Shown: positions 10,645-21,800 of the stretch, piece after piece
Layout: each line of letters begins with the position of its first letter
Position numbering within the stretch: the stretch's first letter is position 1
Source: Guadua angustifolia
Taxonomy: Eukaryota > Streptophyta > Magnoliopsida > Poales > Poaceae
NCBI GenBank assembly: GCA_036346375.1
Contig: CM070500.1
Location: 71,428,525-71,492,524 of the forward strand
Direction: 5' to 3'
Length of the DNA: 64,000 bases
Made by a program: the position numbers and the translations under genes
Notes under the pieces: generated by a model
Seen by the model: only the letters and a program-made list of their open reading frames with translations
Databases searched by the model: none
Told to the model about the DNA's origin: nothing

Positions 10645-12148
10645 TGAAAGCATCTAGGCCCCCAAAAAGTATTTCGTGGTTTTGGTAATTAATGACAATC
10701 TCACTTAGGAGACTAACATGTGTGTTGAGTATATTGAAATAGGTTAGTCTCAAGGATTGGTGATCGTGCAAGCAAGGAGATGGAGAAAAAGAGGATCAAA
10801 GTGCAAATTCAATCCAAGGTAAATACTCTAAGGACATTTCTCTAGTCATTTTACCGATCTCGGAGTTTGGTGAAAAGATCGGATTGCTAGAAATAGGGCC
10901 GTACTATTAAGAGGGGTTTGATGTTTTGATTGGAGTTGTTGTTAGTGTCTAAAGGCTCAAATTGGTTAATCGCACTCATACACAAGCATATAGGACTCTA
11001 TAAGTGAATGCCTTGAAAAACCTAAAAAGGAAGTCTCTGAAATCAAAAAAGCCGGTGCTACCGCTCATGGTATCCCGGTGCTACCGGAGTGGCGGTAGCA
11101 CCGATCCTTAGCCCGGTGTAATAATTCCAAAGGCTCTCTTTTTGGAAACCAGTCAGGGCGGTGCTACCGCCCATAGTAGCCCGGTGCTATCGGGGTGGCG
11201 GTAGCACCGGCCCTCCACCCGGTGTATTAATTCTAGAGAGTACCCTTGCGGTGGAAAAGAAAAATCTGGAAACCCGGTGCTACCGGTTCTACATGGGCGA
11301 GCACCGATTTCAAGAACGGCTATGTCGTAGTATTAATCGCTCTGACATCCCCTTGGGGTTGAACCCCGGTGCTACCGGTCTTACATGGGCGGTAGCACCG
11401 GAAATACTGGTTGAGTTGATTTTAAGTGGTTCAACGGCTAGTTTTCGTGGATAGGGATATAAATACCCCTCCACCTGCCATCTACAACACTTCTTGGGCA
11501 CTATTGAACACACTTGAGCTGTAGCAAAAGGTTTCTCCTCTTCCTAGGGCATTCAATTCACATTAAGTGCTAGAGAAGAGAGAAAATTGAGTGTTGCATT
11601 TAATGTGAGCCATTAGACACTCAAATCGACTTCGAGCAAGCGCCAATCTTGTTACTCTTGAGGTTGCCGCCTCCTAGACGGCTTGGAGGCGTGTGGATTC
11701 GGAGATCTTCACAAAGATGCTTGTGTGAAGGCCCGATCGGTGTGAAGGCAAGGAGCTCGCCACCCGAGCGGGAAAGAGCTACCACGAGTGATAGAGGAAG
11801 GCTCATAAGTGGAGCCGGCTTGAAGAAGTTCAAGCCACCTCAATGTGGAGTAGGGGAGACCGGCAAGTCTCCGAGACTACGGGATAAAATCTTCGTGTTC
11901 ATCATTTGTGGTTTGCGTTGTTTTTCACTCTTGTATTAATTCTAGCAAATTGATCATCTTGGTGCTATACTTGTTTAGCTATTGGTATATTTGAGTAGAG
12001 ATATTATTTAGTGATCTTTAGAATTGCTAGGTATTAGAATTGCTAAAATTGTCATTTGTGCTTAGAAATCGATAATCTTGTTTTTAGTAATTGAAAATTT
12101 AAAAACCTCCTATTCACCCCCCCTCTAGTCGGTATCCTTAATCCTACA
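10645..12148 (+). repeat. 3' LTR of the SIRE-like copia element
   Basis: The LTR begins TGAAAGCATCTAGGCCCC and ends CACCCCCCCTCTAG..CCTACA. Similar ends occur in the solo LTR (40018-43401) and the gag-only element (46134-57628), which places all three in one lineage. Near 11046-11400 there is an array of imperfect palindromes based on CGGTGCTACCG. A likely TATA box (ATATAAAT, 11457-11464) follows the array. Confidence 0.85.
11457..11464 (+). promoter_or_regulatory. TATA box of the SIRE-like LTR
   Basis: GGATATAAATACCCC lies about 60 bases downstream of the last palindromic motif and upstream of the R/U5 part of the LTR. It is a plausible transcription start signal for the element. Confidence 0.6.
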
Positions 12149-12782
12149 GGGTCACGAAGTCCCGGACCACCAGCGCCCCGATCAGCCTGGCGTCCCGCAA
12201 CCGGTTGATGCGGGCCGCCATTGCCAGGAGCTTTGCCGTCTCCTCGATGGGCGAACTCCAGCTCTCGCGGATTTCTGCCTGCGCGCAGGGCATCCCAAGA
12301 AGGTCAACCCCGCTATCGTCACCGGCGTAGAGCCAGTCGCTCCGCCACATCTTCTAGTTAGATCTTGGCTGGAAGGGAATGTAGTGAGGGGCTGACCCGT
12401 CACGAAAGCGGAAGTGGCAGCTCCCCACGATCCCGCTGTCGGGGGTGCTGCGGTAGATGAAGAAGTAGCGAAAGAGATGAAGGTTGGGCATCACCCCTAC
12501 GAACATCTCGCAGAGGTAGGCGAAGATGGAAAGAGTGATGATGGAGTTGGGGGTGAGGTGGAGATGATGAATTTCATAAAAGTGAAGAACGGTGAGGAAG
12601 AATTCAGAGAATGGCGGCACTAGGCTCGCCAGAAGCCCCTAGGCGAAGACGATGATCTCCCCTGGTTCGCAGCTTGGCGCGGGGGTTCCACGGCGAAGGT
12701 TGAGGGAGCCCTCGGGCGCCATCTTGGAGAGCATGTCCACCCTGTCCCCGCCAACGGTGGAAGAGAGAAGAGGTTGCGCCAT
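12144..12782 (-). pseudogene. gypsy-type 'putative transposase' N-terminal domain fragment
   Basis: On the minus strand one frame runs from MAQPLLSSTVG (about 12782) to VVRDFVT (12149), where the SIRE-like LTR cuts it off. It contains PPFSEFFLTVLHFYE, LTPNSIITLSIFAYLCEMFVG and GSCHFRFRDG, the pattern of the grass domain known as 'Transposase (putative), gypsy type'. Two in-frame stops (12639-12641 and 12354-12356) interrupt it. It is probably the gag-like ORF of a non-autonomous gypsy element, truncated and dead. Confidence 0.65.
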
Positions 12783-13059
12783 TGGAGCGGAAGCAATGTT
12801 TTTGGGCAAGGAAGATGAAAGGACAAAGAGCAAAGTGCGTAAGGATCAGAAGGCGTGAACTGCTGGTTGGGGCGCCAGATATATAGGCCCCCACACGCAT
12901 TTGCTTCATGAAAGCAAAAGGACGCGACGTTTGGTCCCAAGAAAAATCGGCGGAAGTGGGGAGGGCCGAGACGGCTATGCGTGCTCGGCGGTAGGCCTAT
13001 CCAGAACGCACCGACATTAAATGAGGTCTAAAAGGAATCGGGCGACGCTTCGGGACGAG
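12783..13059. other. spacer beside the gypsy-type fragment
   Basis: Probably the leader of the gypsy-type ORF. It contains a possible TATA-like GATATATAG (12875-12890, read on the minus strand). No coding feature is supported. Confidence 0.4.
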
Positions 13060-13490
13060 CCCAGGCTACTGCTTGTGTACTTTGCACCGGTACCTCTCCG
13101 CCGCAGACATCGGGCCCAAGAAGCGGCCGCCCACGTGGCGGCTCGGCGGTGTGGACGATCAAGCCTTGCCCGCGGGCGAAGTCCACGTGGCGGCTCGGGC
13201 GGCGGTGGGCGATCGCGCCGCTGAGCGAGAAGCCCATATGGTGCCTGGCGGCGGTGGGCGATTAAGCCTCGCGCGGGCGAGAAGACCACGTGGCGGCCTA
13301 GCGAGTAGGTGGGCGATCACGCCTTGCTCACGGGCGAGAAGCCCACGGGCGGCTCGGGCGGCAGTGGGCGATCACGCCTTGCTCGCCGGCGAGAAGCCCA
13401 CGTGGCGGCTCGGGCGGCGGTGGGCGATCATGCTCGCCGCGGGGCGCCGGCTTAGGTGGCGGCTCGGCGAAGCGAAGGCGGTGTTGAACC
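13060..13490. repeat. GC-rich minisatellite, ~50-57-bp unit
   Basis: Six or so degenerate tandem units share GGGCGAGAAGCCCACGTGG and GGCGGTGGGCGATCACGCC. Unit starts lie near 13176, 13224, 13275, 13332, 13387 and 13438. Several units keep a CACGTGG (G-box-like) core. Long open frames here on both strands come from the repeat composition, not genes. Confidence 0.8.
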
Positions 13491-13568
13491 TCTTCGTCGG
13501 GCCACGAAGGCAACCAAAAGAATGAGGAGAATGCTTCACCTCGAAGTCTCCTTCCCCTGACACGCTGT

Positions 13569-14162
13569 GTCAAGGCCATTGATTACAAGGAATTCTACTA
13601 TCGACACGACGACGGCCCATCCCTCTGACACCTCTCACCAAACCCGTCGCAGGAGTGTCATATCCCGGGCGGACCGGGCAAAGCCACTCAGCGGCATTAA
13701 ATGAAGCCTGAAGGACAAGGCTACAGTGACGGGTGTAATAAATGAGTCGTGGGTCGATGTGATAAGACCACAATGATGAGTGTAATTAATGAGTTGTAGA
13801 TCAGTATAGCGTCACCCCCTTACCTACCCGGGCCAACCCCGTCTATATAAGGGCGCCCTGGTGCATGGAGAAAGGGGATCGGATCCAGAGGACTCATCCA
13901 AGCTGAAGACCAAAAGAACCCTTGTAATCGCCTCCACACTTCCTGAACAAAGATCTAGCAGGACGTAGGGCTGTTACCCGCGCTGGGGGCCTGAACCTGG
14001 GTACATCACTGCGTTCATCGATCTGTTGATTCCCAGAATCCCTCGCGCGAGAGTCATTAGGGTTTCCAACCATGAAGACGCCCTCTACCGAATCCTATCC
14101 TTCATCCTGGGAGTAGTCAACCCTGTCCGTTGATGGGATCCTGTCCGGCGAAATACGCCGAC
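13569..14162 (+). repeat. probable LTR of the gypsy-type element
   Basis: The segment starts TGTCAAGGCC and ends CGAAATACGCCGACA. It carries a TATA box (TCTATATAAGGG, about 13842-13853) followed by transcribed-LTR-like sequence. I infer an LTR from the TG..CA ends and the promoter; no second copy is in the window, so the boundaries are provisional. Confidence 0.4.
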
Positions 14163-14559
14163 AATGTTTTAAGCCCAGCTTGCTACCCATGGGTTCTGTT
14201 GGGTTACTTGGGTATTGGATACCCATCGGGTCTATGTACAGGCAAAGATCTATGTCCGACAAGTCTAATGGGTTTAGATGGACGATATAGTTTCGGATTT
14301 TAGATTTGGATGAACGGCAGTCGTACTCGGATGTATCCACCCGATTACCATCCGTATGTGTTGCCACCTCCACCATTGCTGATCCTCTTTGACCATTACC
14401 CTTCTCCCTTGACGATGGCGTAGCAACCAAATCTATGGTCCTTGACTCTTCAAAAAATAATTTATACTTGCATACTTTAAAGAGCTGAGGATTGCTGAGA
14501 GGTAAGGTTGCCCACGTGTCCCCAAACGCTTTTTATGTAAAATCCTCCATTTCTTTGAA
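14163..14559. other. intergenic, repeat-derived
   Basis: Short repeated motifs (TACCCATGGGTT, GGATACCCATCGGGT) suggest an old hAT-like fragment. I could not find paired ends. Confidence 0.3.
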
Positions 14560-15123
14560 TTACTGATAGGTCCTTCCAGACACGAATAGGTCCTTCATGA
14601 TTTTTTGTGAGACAAAGATATATTTTTTTCTTCGCGTTTAGGTCCTCGGGCGCGTGTTTTATGAAAAAACCTCCGTTAATTTCAAATCGCGAACAAGCCC
14701 TTTTCTAATTTTTCAGATAGCTAACAGTCCAAAAATATCAAACAGTCCTCGGTTCTTACGCTCGTGTCTTTTATCCGTTTTTCCCCAAAAAATATTTTCG
14801 CCAATCAAAAAACCGAAAAATATTTTCGCCGCCTAAAAACCCAAAAATTTGTTTTCGCCACAAAAAACATGATTCGTTAATGTTTTAAGTTACTTATGGC
14901 TTTGCCAACGGGTCATAACCGCGGGTTTTTTTTAAACCTACCGACCCATTTTTTTTAAAAAATACGGAAATCGAAAATTTGACAAATTTTATCAAACGAC
15001 GAGTTGTAACCGCGGTTTTCTAAAAAAAACGTAGATTCCTCGAAGGTTTATAGCTAACGACCTATTTTTTTAAACAAATATGAAAACCGAATACAGAACG
15101 GCGTAGCGCGCTATTATTGCTAG
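14560..15123 (+). mobile_element. Helitron-like non-autonomous element (3' end at 15123)
   Basis: Short phrases such as AGGTCCTTCATGATTTTTTG are shared with the tract at 22560-23968. The segment ends GCGTAGCGCGCTATTATTGCTAG followed by T, which fits a Helitron 3' end: a GC-rich hairpin, a short AT spacer and CTRR, inserted before T. The tract at 59190-60311 ends the same way (AGCGCG loop CGCGCT, then ATTATACCCAG). The 5' end is not defined. Confidence 0.45.
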
Positions 15124-15802
15124 TTGTCCTAATCGATCTACCACATGACGTTCCTACATACATGGCTAGCCATTGCATTGTGGTCGATGGTACTTGACAG
15201 TCGCCACCCGCTGCAGCGCTAGGATGACCCGCCACTTCCTATGGTCCTGCCTCTAGTCTTTCAACCTTTGAAAAACACGTTTCGAGTTACAAGTTCACCT
15301 CAACTTCTTGTGTATACAGTTCCTTTTGGTCCCTTGACTGCATGAATGAGAGATGACTGGTAAACCATACCATCGGTACATTTAGTTGCACTTGCGTCAC
15401 CCTCCATAAGAGACGCATACTTGTCATGTGGACTCCAAATTCTCAGATGCACAAACCTGAGGCAAGAATGGTTGGAAAGAGCTGTACTTAAGTTGCACGG
15501 ATCGGGCAAAAAGAGTACAGATTTAGTAGATCGAAGCGAAGGCGTGACGAGAGCAAGATGAAGGCACGCGCAGAGGGGCAGGTCTTCGCAGTCCCATCGG
15601 ACGGCCACACCAATCGCGAGGCAAATCCAACCGTTGGCAGACGTCAGTGCCGACTGCCGAGCCCGATGTCCGCGCCGCAACAGAAAACCCTCCTAAAACC
15701 CAACCTTCTCTTCCCCCCGCCGACGGCGCAATCAAAGCTCGCAGCTTAGCCAACCCCAAATCAAGCGCACACCGATCACCTCGCGCCGCCGCCGCCGTCG
15801 CC
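15124..15802 (+). promoter_or_regulatory. TOM40 upstream region
   Basis: This is the non-coding stretch before the TOM40 ATG. It becomes GC-rich from about 15560, as usual near grass gene starts, with a CT-rich 5' UTR-like segment at 15690-15720. I see no convincing TATA box. Open frames on both strands here are compositional. Confidence 0.4.
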
Positions 15803-18800
15803 ATGGGATCCTCCGTTAGCCACGCCGCCGCCGCCGCCCCTCCGTCTCCCCTCCCACCTACGCGCCCCCTCCTCCCTACGCCGCCGACGCCTCTCCGGCT
15901 TCGAAGCCCCACGAGGAGAACGCGGCGGAGGATGACAGGGTGGACTACATGAACCTCCCCTGCCCCGTCCCCTACGAGGAGATCCAACGCGAGGCTTTCA
16001 GTAAGTCGCCGGCCCCCGCGCCTCCCCTTCCCATCCCCTTGTTTTATCTGTGATAATGCGATTATTGCCACCGCCGATCGAATCGATGGTGATGCTATGA
16101 TCTTCTTCTCGTTTGTTGCAGTGGCGCTGAAGCCCGAGCTGTTCGAGGGCTTGCGCTTCGATTTCACCAAGGCGCTCAACCAGTACTTCGGCTTGAGCCA
16201 CAGGTACCCTACTCGATGCCCTCTTCCTGGTTGTTTCTTTTCTTGTATATTGGTGCTATCTGGCTGTGTTGTTACAATTCTTGTGCGTCTTTGGGCCAGT
16301 GTGCTCATGGGATCCATGGAGCTCCCATCGCAGGGGTCTGAGGTGATCAAGGTCCCCACCTCCAGTTACGATTTCGGTGCCAACTTTCTTGATCCCAAGG
16401 TTGTTTTCTTTCAGGAAGGCATTGGCCCTGTTCTAGTTTTACTTCATGTGATCTGTATGCATATACTTTATTTTGATCTGAATATGGTTCTTCCATAGAT
16501 GATGCTCATTGGGAGGGTCTCACACGATGGAAGGGTAAATGCTCGTGTCAAGTGCGATCTCACAGACAATATTTGCCTAAAGATAAATGCTCAGGTGATT
16601 GCTTTGGAATCACGGGTCAAATATGCGCTCGTATGAAATAAGCTCTACTGAATGTTTAGCGGTGTCACATTGTTTAATTTCTTAACTACCTTGTTTTTGT
16701 TTTGGCAGTTGACAAATGAGCCCCATTACTCCCAAGGCATGTTTAGTTTTGATTATAAGGTTGGTCTCTCTTTAAACAGTTAGTTTCCAATGATGCATGT
16801 CCGTGTTTAATTATTTTATTTTATGGGCAGTATCATGCTTGGTAGATTTGCTTGATCTTGAACCTGTTTTGCTGCTGAGATTTTGTTTACATCTTATGAT
16901 TCTCTTTCTCCACTTTTATGAGGAATTTGGTCTATCAGATATGCCTTTTTATTTACATGCTAATGGTCTTCTTAGGTTACTGATTTAACATCTAACCTTC
17001 CAGGATGTTGCCACGTAGGACAGCAGGAACCATGATCTAGTTTGTACTAATATCCTTCTGTATGATTTATTGTGAAAAATGATTGCATCAAAGTATTGCT
17101 TGTGCCTTGTATTCTAATTATGCGTAAGTCTTCCATAATTGGTGCCCAAAAACTTATAGATGCAAAACTATTATAAGTAGCTGTTATATGCTTAATGTTT
17201 AGCATTATATTTGATAAAAAATATATATATGAGGTTCCACCCCCTATATCTGATGTGTTTTTAATTTCTTGCGAAATTATGTATCTGACAATGTTGTTGA
17301 AGTATAAGTGAATTGACCACCTTTCCTCATCAGCTTAAGCTTTTGGGTGAATTGGCTGGTGCATGCAACTCAATATGGTATCAGAGCCAAGAGGTCTCAA
17401 GTTCAAGACCCGGTTGGCGCAATTTTAAAAAATAATTGCAGCCCATTTCTATTCCACGTCCTAGGCCTGAGGGAGCCTGCACGTGAGGGGGAGTGTTGAA
17501 GTATAAGTGAATTGCCCACCTTTCCTCATCAGCTTAAGCTTTTGGGTGAATTGGCTGGTGCATGCAACTCAATAAATGTGCATGATTACGTAACTTGTTT
17601 TGCTTCTATCTCCTTGCTTTCAGGGCAAAGATTTTAGATCCCAATTTCAAATTGGGAATAATGCGTTCTATGGAGGGAACTACATCCAGGTATGTATTAT
17701 CAATATTGTAACTATTTACGTCAACATTTGCACATAAAAGCCATTCAATACTAGGAGCAATTTACCACACCCTAATATTATGAAAAATTCATCTTTTTTT
17801 TACTTATTTATATCTATTTGATGATATACACTAATATTGACCTGTTGTGACTACATTTTGGCAATATAGTTACGTTTTTAAACAAAAATTGAATGCCAGA
17901 TCCAATTTTGCACCTACTGAGTCTAGTGCAATTTAATCTATTGAAAGACAACTTTAATTGTTTTGAGAATTGCTTCATACCTTCATTCCCACTGGTAACC
18001 AGCCAAACTAGGCAACAACAATTTAGGGTAAATCTGCTGGCTGGCTGACAGTGCTGCCCTTAAAATTTGTCATGGACCAATTTAGGGTGAGTGTAGTGCA
18101 ATCAAAGTCAAATTTCCGGGGTGTAGGTGGAGTAGATGGATGTGCCCTCAGCGTGCATCAGTAGTTCTCTCTAATGCTATAAGAAGGCCAACTACAAAGG
18201 TCTAGCTCACCCGACAAACTACCAAATTATGTGGCCCATCGGTCTTGAAATGGCATACATTGGTTCCAGGGGGCACATCCCATGATTGCAAAATTGGTTA
18301 ATGTTATGTTTGGTAATTTATGTTTTTTGAGTCTTATACATGTTTTTGGTGAAACATGTGAATTCTTGGTCAGTTATTAGTAGGGTTGAAAATGGAAACA
18401 GAATTTCCGACTATTCCGGAGAAAAACACGGGAAATTCTTGGTCAGTTATCAGCGAGGTTCAGTCGCAACATGGGAAATTGATCAGTTTTGAACTGGTTA
18501 GAGTTGGTTGGAATTTAGTTCTCAAATCCTTGCATAGGGATTTTCAAAGGAGTTATCCATTGCATAGGGATTTCCAAAGGAGTTTATGTAGTTTATGATC
18601 CATTATGACTCGCTTTTGTTGTTGTGGATTTAACAGAGAACAGGCTTGCCAATGCTTGAGGCCTTTGATGGTTTCTGGCAGCATAGATTTTGTTGGTTTC
18701 ACCGATGGTGAACATGCATAGTTGCACAAGATTGATGTAATTAAAAAAAAAATAGAGAGAGAGGTCTTTTTTGCCTGCTTGAAATTTTCCTGGCCAAAGA

Positions 18801-21800
18801 AGTTCGGTATTCATGTTTAGCAGAGCCAAACATGTTTCAAAGCCAAATGCAGCCTAGTAACCAATGTTACTTGGACACTCACGCCCAAAATTTTTGCCAA
18901 ATTGGACACCTCGAATCCAAATCGGATTCCGACACCCATGTCCGATTCTGAGTAGTATTTCCCATGTCCAAAAATATTTGCCGAGTCGGACACCCCGAAT
19001 ATGAGTCAGATTCCGACTCCCTTGTCCGTGTCCAAGTAACACTACTTGTAACATGGTACAATGAGCCTAAACCTATCATGCCCAAACATTGTTAAGCAGT
19101 AAATGGGGAAGTGCTTTCTTATGAGTCGGACACCCCGAATATGAGTCAGATTCCGACTCCCTTGTCTGTGTCCAAGTAACACTACTTGTAACATGGTACA
19201 ATGAGCCTAAACCTTTCATGCCCAAACATTGTTAAGCAGTAAATTGGGAAGTGCTTTCTTATGAGCCTGTTTATTAGAATGGATGGGATTGCATAGTTCT
19301 TACCTCTATATTCCTTCTTAAGGTCATTGTGCAAAAGAAAAAGGCTGTTTTGCTCATAATCTCATGAATCAAACATTAAGACTGGGAGAAAAGGAACTGA
19401 GACTGTATGTTCAGCAAATCTGTTTTTTGTTCCATCACTTGGATACTTAAGATTATAAACCAACATGTTTTCCTTATGCGTTTCAGAGTGTCACGAATAA
19501 CCTCTCCTTGGGAACGGAAGCTTTTTGGCTTGGGCATCAAAGGAAATCAGGAGTTGGTTTTGTTGCTCGATATGACAATAAGAAAATGGTAAGTTTATTT
19601 GTCTGCTCTTTAAACTATTCATGATCATGGTGTCCTATACGAAGGTGTTAGCCTTTTTATTGTAGAATGGATCGTTTTACATATATAAGCCAGATTTAGT
19701 ATTATTCCACTGCCATGTAATTGATGACCTTGAAGCTGCATTTGAGGAATTATATGATCAGGTTTCAGCCTGCTGGTGCTTTTGATCACTGTTAGATATG
19801 TTGTGTTACATTTTTACCCAACAACATTTAGTTCAGGTTTTCTAGGATTTTGGAAGCATAAATGCCAAATTTAGTGAATATTCCATTCTAGGCATGAATT
19901 CCCTGTGAGCTAAAAAGAAAAAATAAACTTGTCCAATTAATAAAACAAAAACTATCCACCATGTGGTAATACATGCACAAATGTAGTTAGTGAAAAATCC
20001 AAAGGAAGAAAGTTGGCTTGCCTTTGAGCCATTGACCGCCACCCGTTTTTGTGAATTCATGTATTTTGAGCATTCAATTTATTGTTGTGAGAGGGAATTG
20101 ACTGTTGTGAGATTCCCTCTCATAAAAAGTAATAATGGTGCAATTTTATGTGCATCCTTTTGGCCCCCAACAGGTGTTGCACTTTCCACAATTTGATCCC
20201 GATTTGATGCACAGATTGCCTAAGGTGATATGTGCTTTGATCAGATTGTTACCCAGCTTGCATTTAGACTGATGATCATTTTTGGGAATGATATAAAATT
20301 TTGCTGCGTAAGTGCGTATGATGTGGGAACAAACCGTCAACTTATGATTTTTATGCCAAGTCTTAAAAGTGCTACAAGACTCATTTTTGGGAATGATCTA
20401 AAATTTTGCTGCGTATGATGTGGGAACAAACCGTCAACTTATGATTTTTATGCCAAGTCTTAAAAGTGCTACAAGACTATGGGATCATTAAGCATGATTA
20501 GTACTTTTATCACAGGCACGCTGAACTTGCTAGTGTCAAACTGTGAAATGCTTGGGCTCAAGACTTGGCAAGAACTCAGCCAGGAACCAACTGGTTTTCT
20601 CCAGAAATCAGTCAACTTTTTTAAACTTAAGTTTTTTACTTAAAATTTTGAAATGATATTGACTAACACTTTTTCCTCCATTCACTACTTGTCCCACAAG
20701 TGAGAGCAGGAGAAAGGAAAAAATGTGAAACTTGAAAAAGGTTGAGAAACTTTTTGTAGCTAAAATTCTTTGTACCATAGTCACCCCCCAATTAATATTC
20801 CAAAACTTGGTCAGAATTATTGGGGGAGTGTTATCTAGATCATTGCTTATAACTTGCGCAAGTTTGTACATCTATATTAATCGGACGGTTTAGGATTAGA
20901 TCCTGGCTGAGTTAGCTAGTAATCGGTGGTAATTACCAGTTTTCCAAACCTTCTTCTGCTCCTAGCAAATTCTAATTTTTTTATTTGTACTGTCCTTTCC
21001 TTGGTTGAGCTATAAATGTGCAAATATGTCCCTTGCTCATCATGTGATAGACACGTCATAGTTGTAATACTACATTTTCTGCTGGATTCAAGCTCACAAT
21101 CATGTAACATCTGATAAAATCAGGTGTTTGTTTCTGGTATTACATTATTGGCAACTGATATTTGATTGTTGGATAGAAAGCAAAATGGAAAACTGAGAAT
21201 TTTCATATTTATCTGATGGAACCATATCACATATATCTGTAGGTTGCAACTGGACAAATTGCAAGCACCGGAATGGTTTCACTAAGTTATGTTCAGAAAG
21301 TATCTGAAAAGGTCACTTTTCTGTCATTATTTTGAAGACTTTTTTTTTTCTTTTCATATCTGCTTCTAATCCATAAGCTTCTTTTTGCAGGTTTCCCTTG
21401 CATCTGATTTCATGTACAATCATATGTCAAAAGATGTAACAGCAAGCTTGGGTTATGATTATATCCTGAGACAGGTATACCTGAATAGTTTGTTAGCTTC
21501 GCTAAGCATTCCTTGCCTCAGCTTGATATTACAACATTAAAATAACTGCAAATGCTAGAGCATATTCAACCATTCCTCAAGAAGTAATTGCGCTTACCAC
21601 ATCAAAAAATTACATTCTACCTTTTATTTAAAAAGTTTTTTTCTGTTGAATCTTTTAGGGGGTTTTTATTATTCAAGTTGAGTTACACCTGAAAAGTTAA
21701 ATGAAAGTACATTTTTTGCTTGACGTTGCAGTGTCGTTTGAGGGGGAAGTTGGATAGCAATGGTGTAGTTTCTGCTCTTTTGGAGGAACGATTGACTCCC

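Larger units (their letters stand above)
7072..12148 (+). mobile_element. SIRE-like Ty1/copia element, 3' half
   Basis: It starts with the end of copia pol (RNase H), interrupted on the left by the gypsy element. It then has a long spacer, an extra ORF typical of SIRE/Maximus-class elements, a polypurine tract and a 1504-bp 3' LTR. The right end (CCTACA, 12148) interrupts an antisense gypsy-type ORF, so this element inserted into an older one. The right TSD copy would be GGGTC (12149-12153); the left copy is outside the window. Confidence 0.75.

Noticed and set aside
13017..13579. Open frames of up to 150 aa
   Set aside because: Produced by the GC-rich minisatellite; translations are just the repeat unit in different frames.
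15523..16359. 278-aa frame antisense to TOM40 exons 1-3
   Set aside because: It crosses real exons and introns of TOM40 in antisense and matches no family; it is a GC-composition shadow.
17376..17388. tRNA-like sequence TGGTATCAGAGCC
   Set aside because: It is a retroelement primer binding site; there is no cloverleaf around it, and the same holds at 27288 and 55016.
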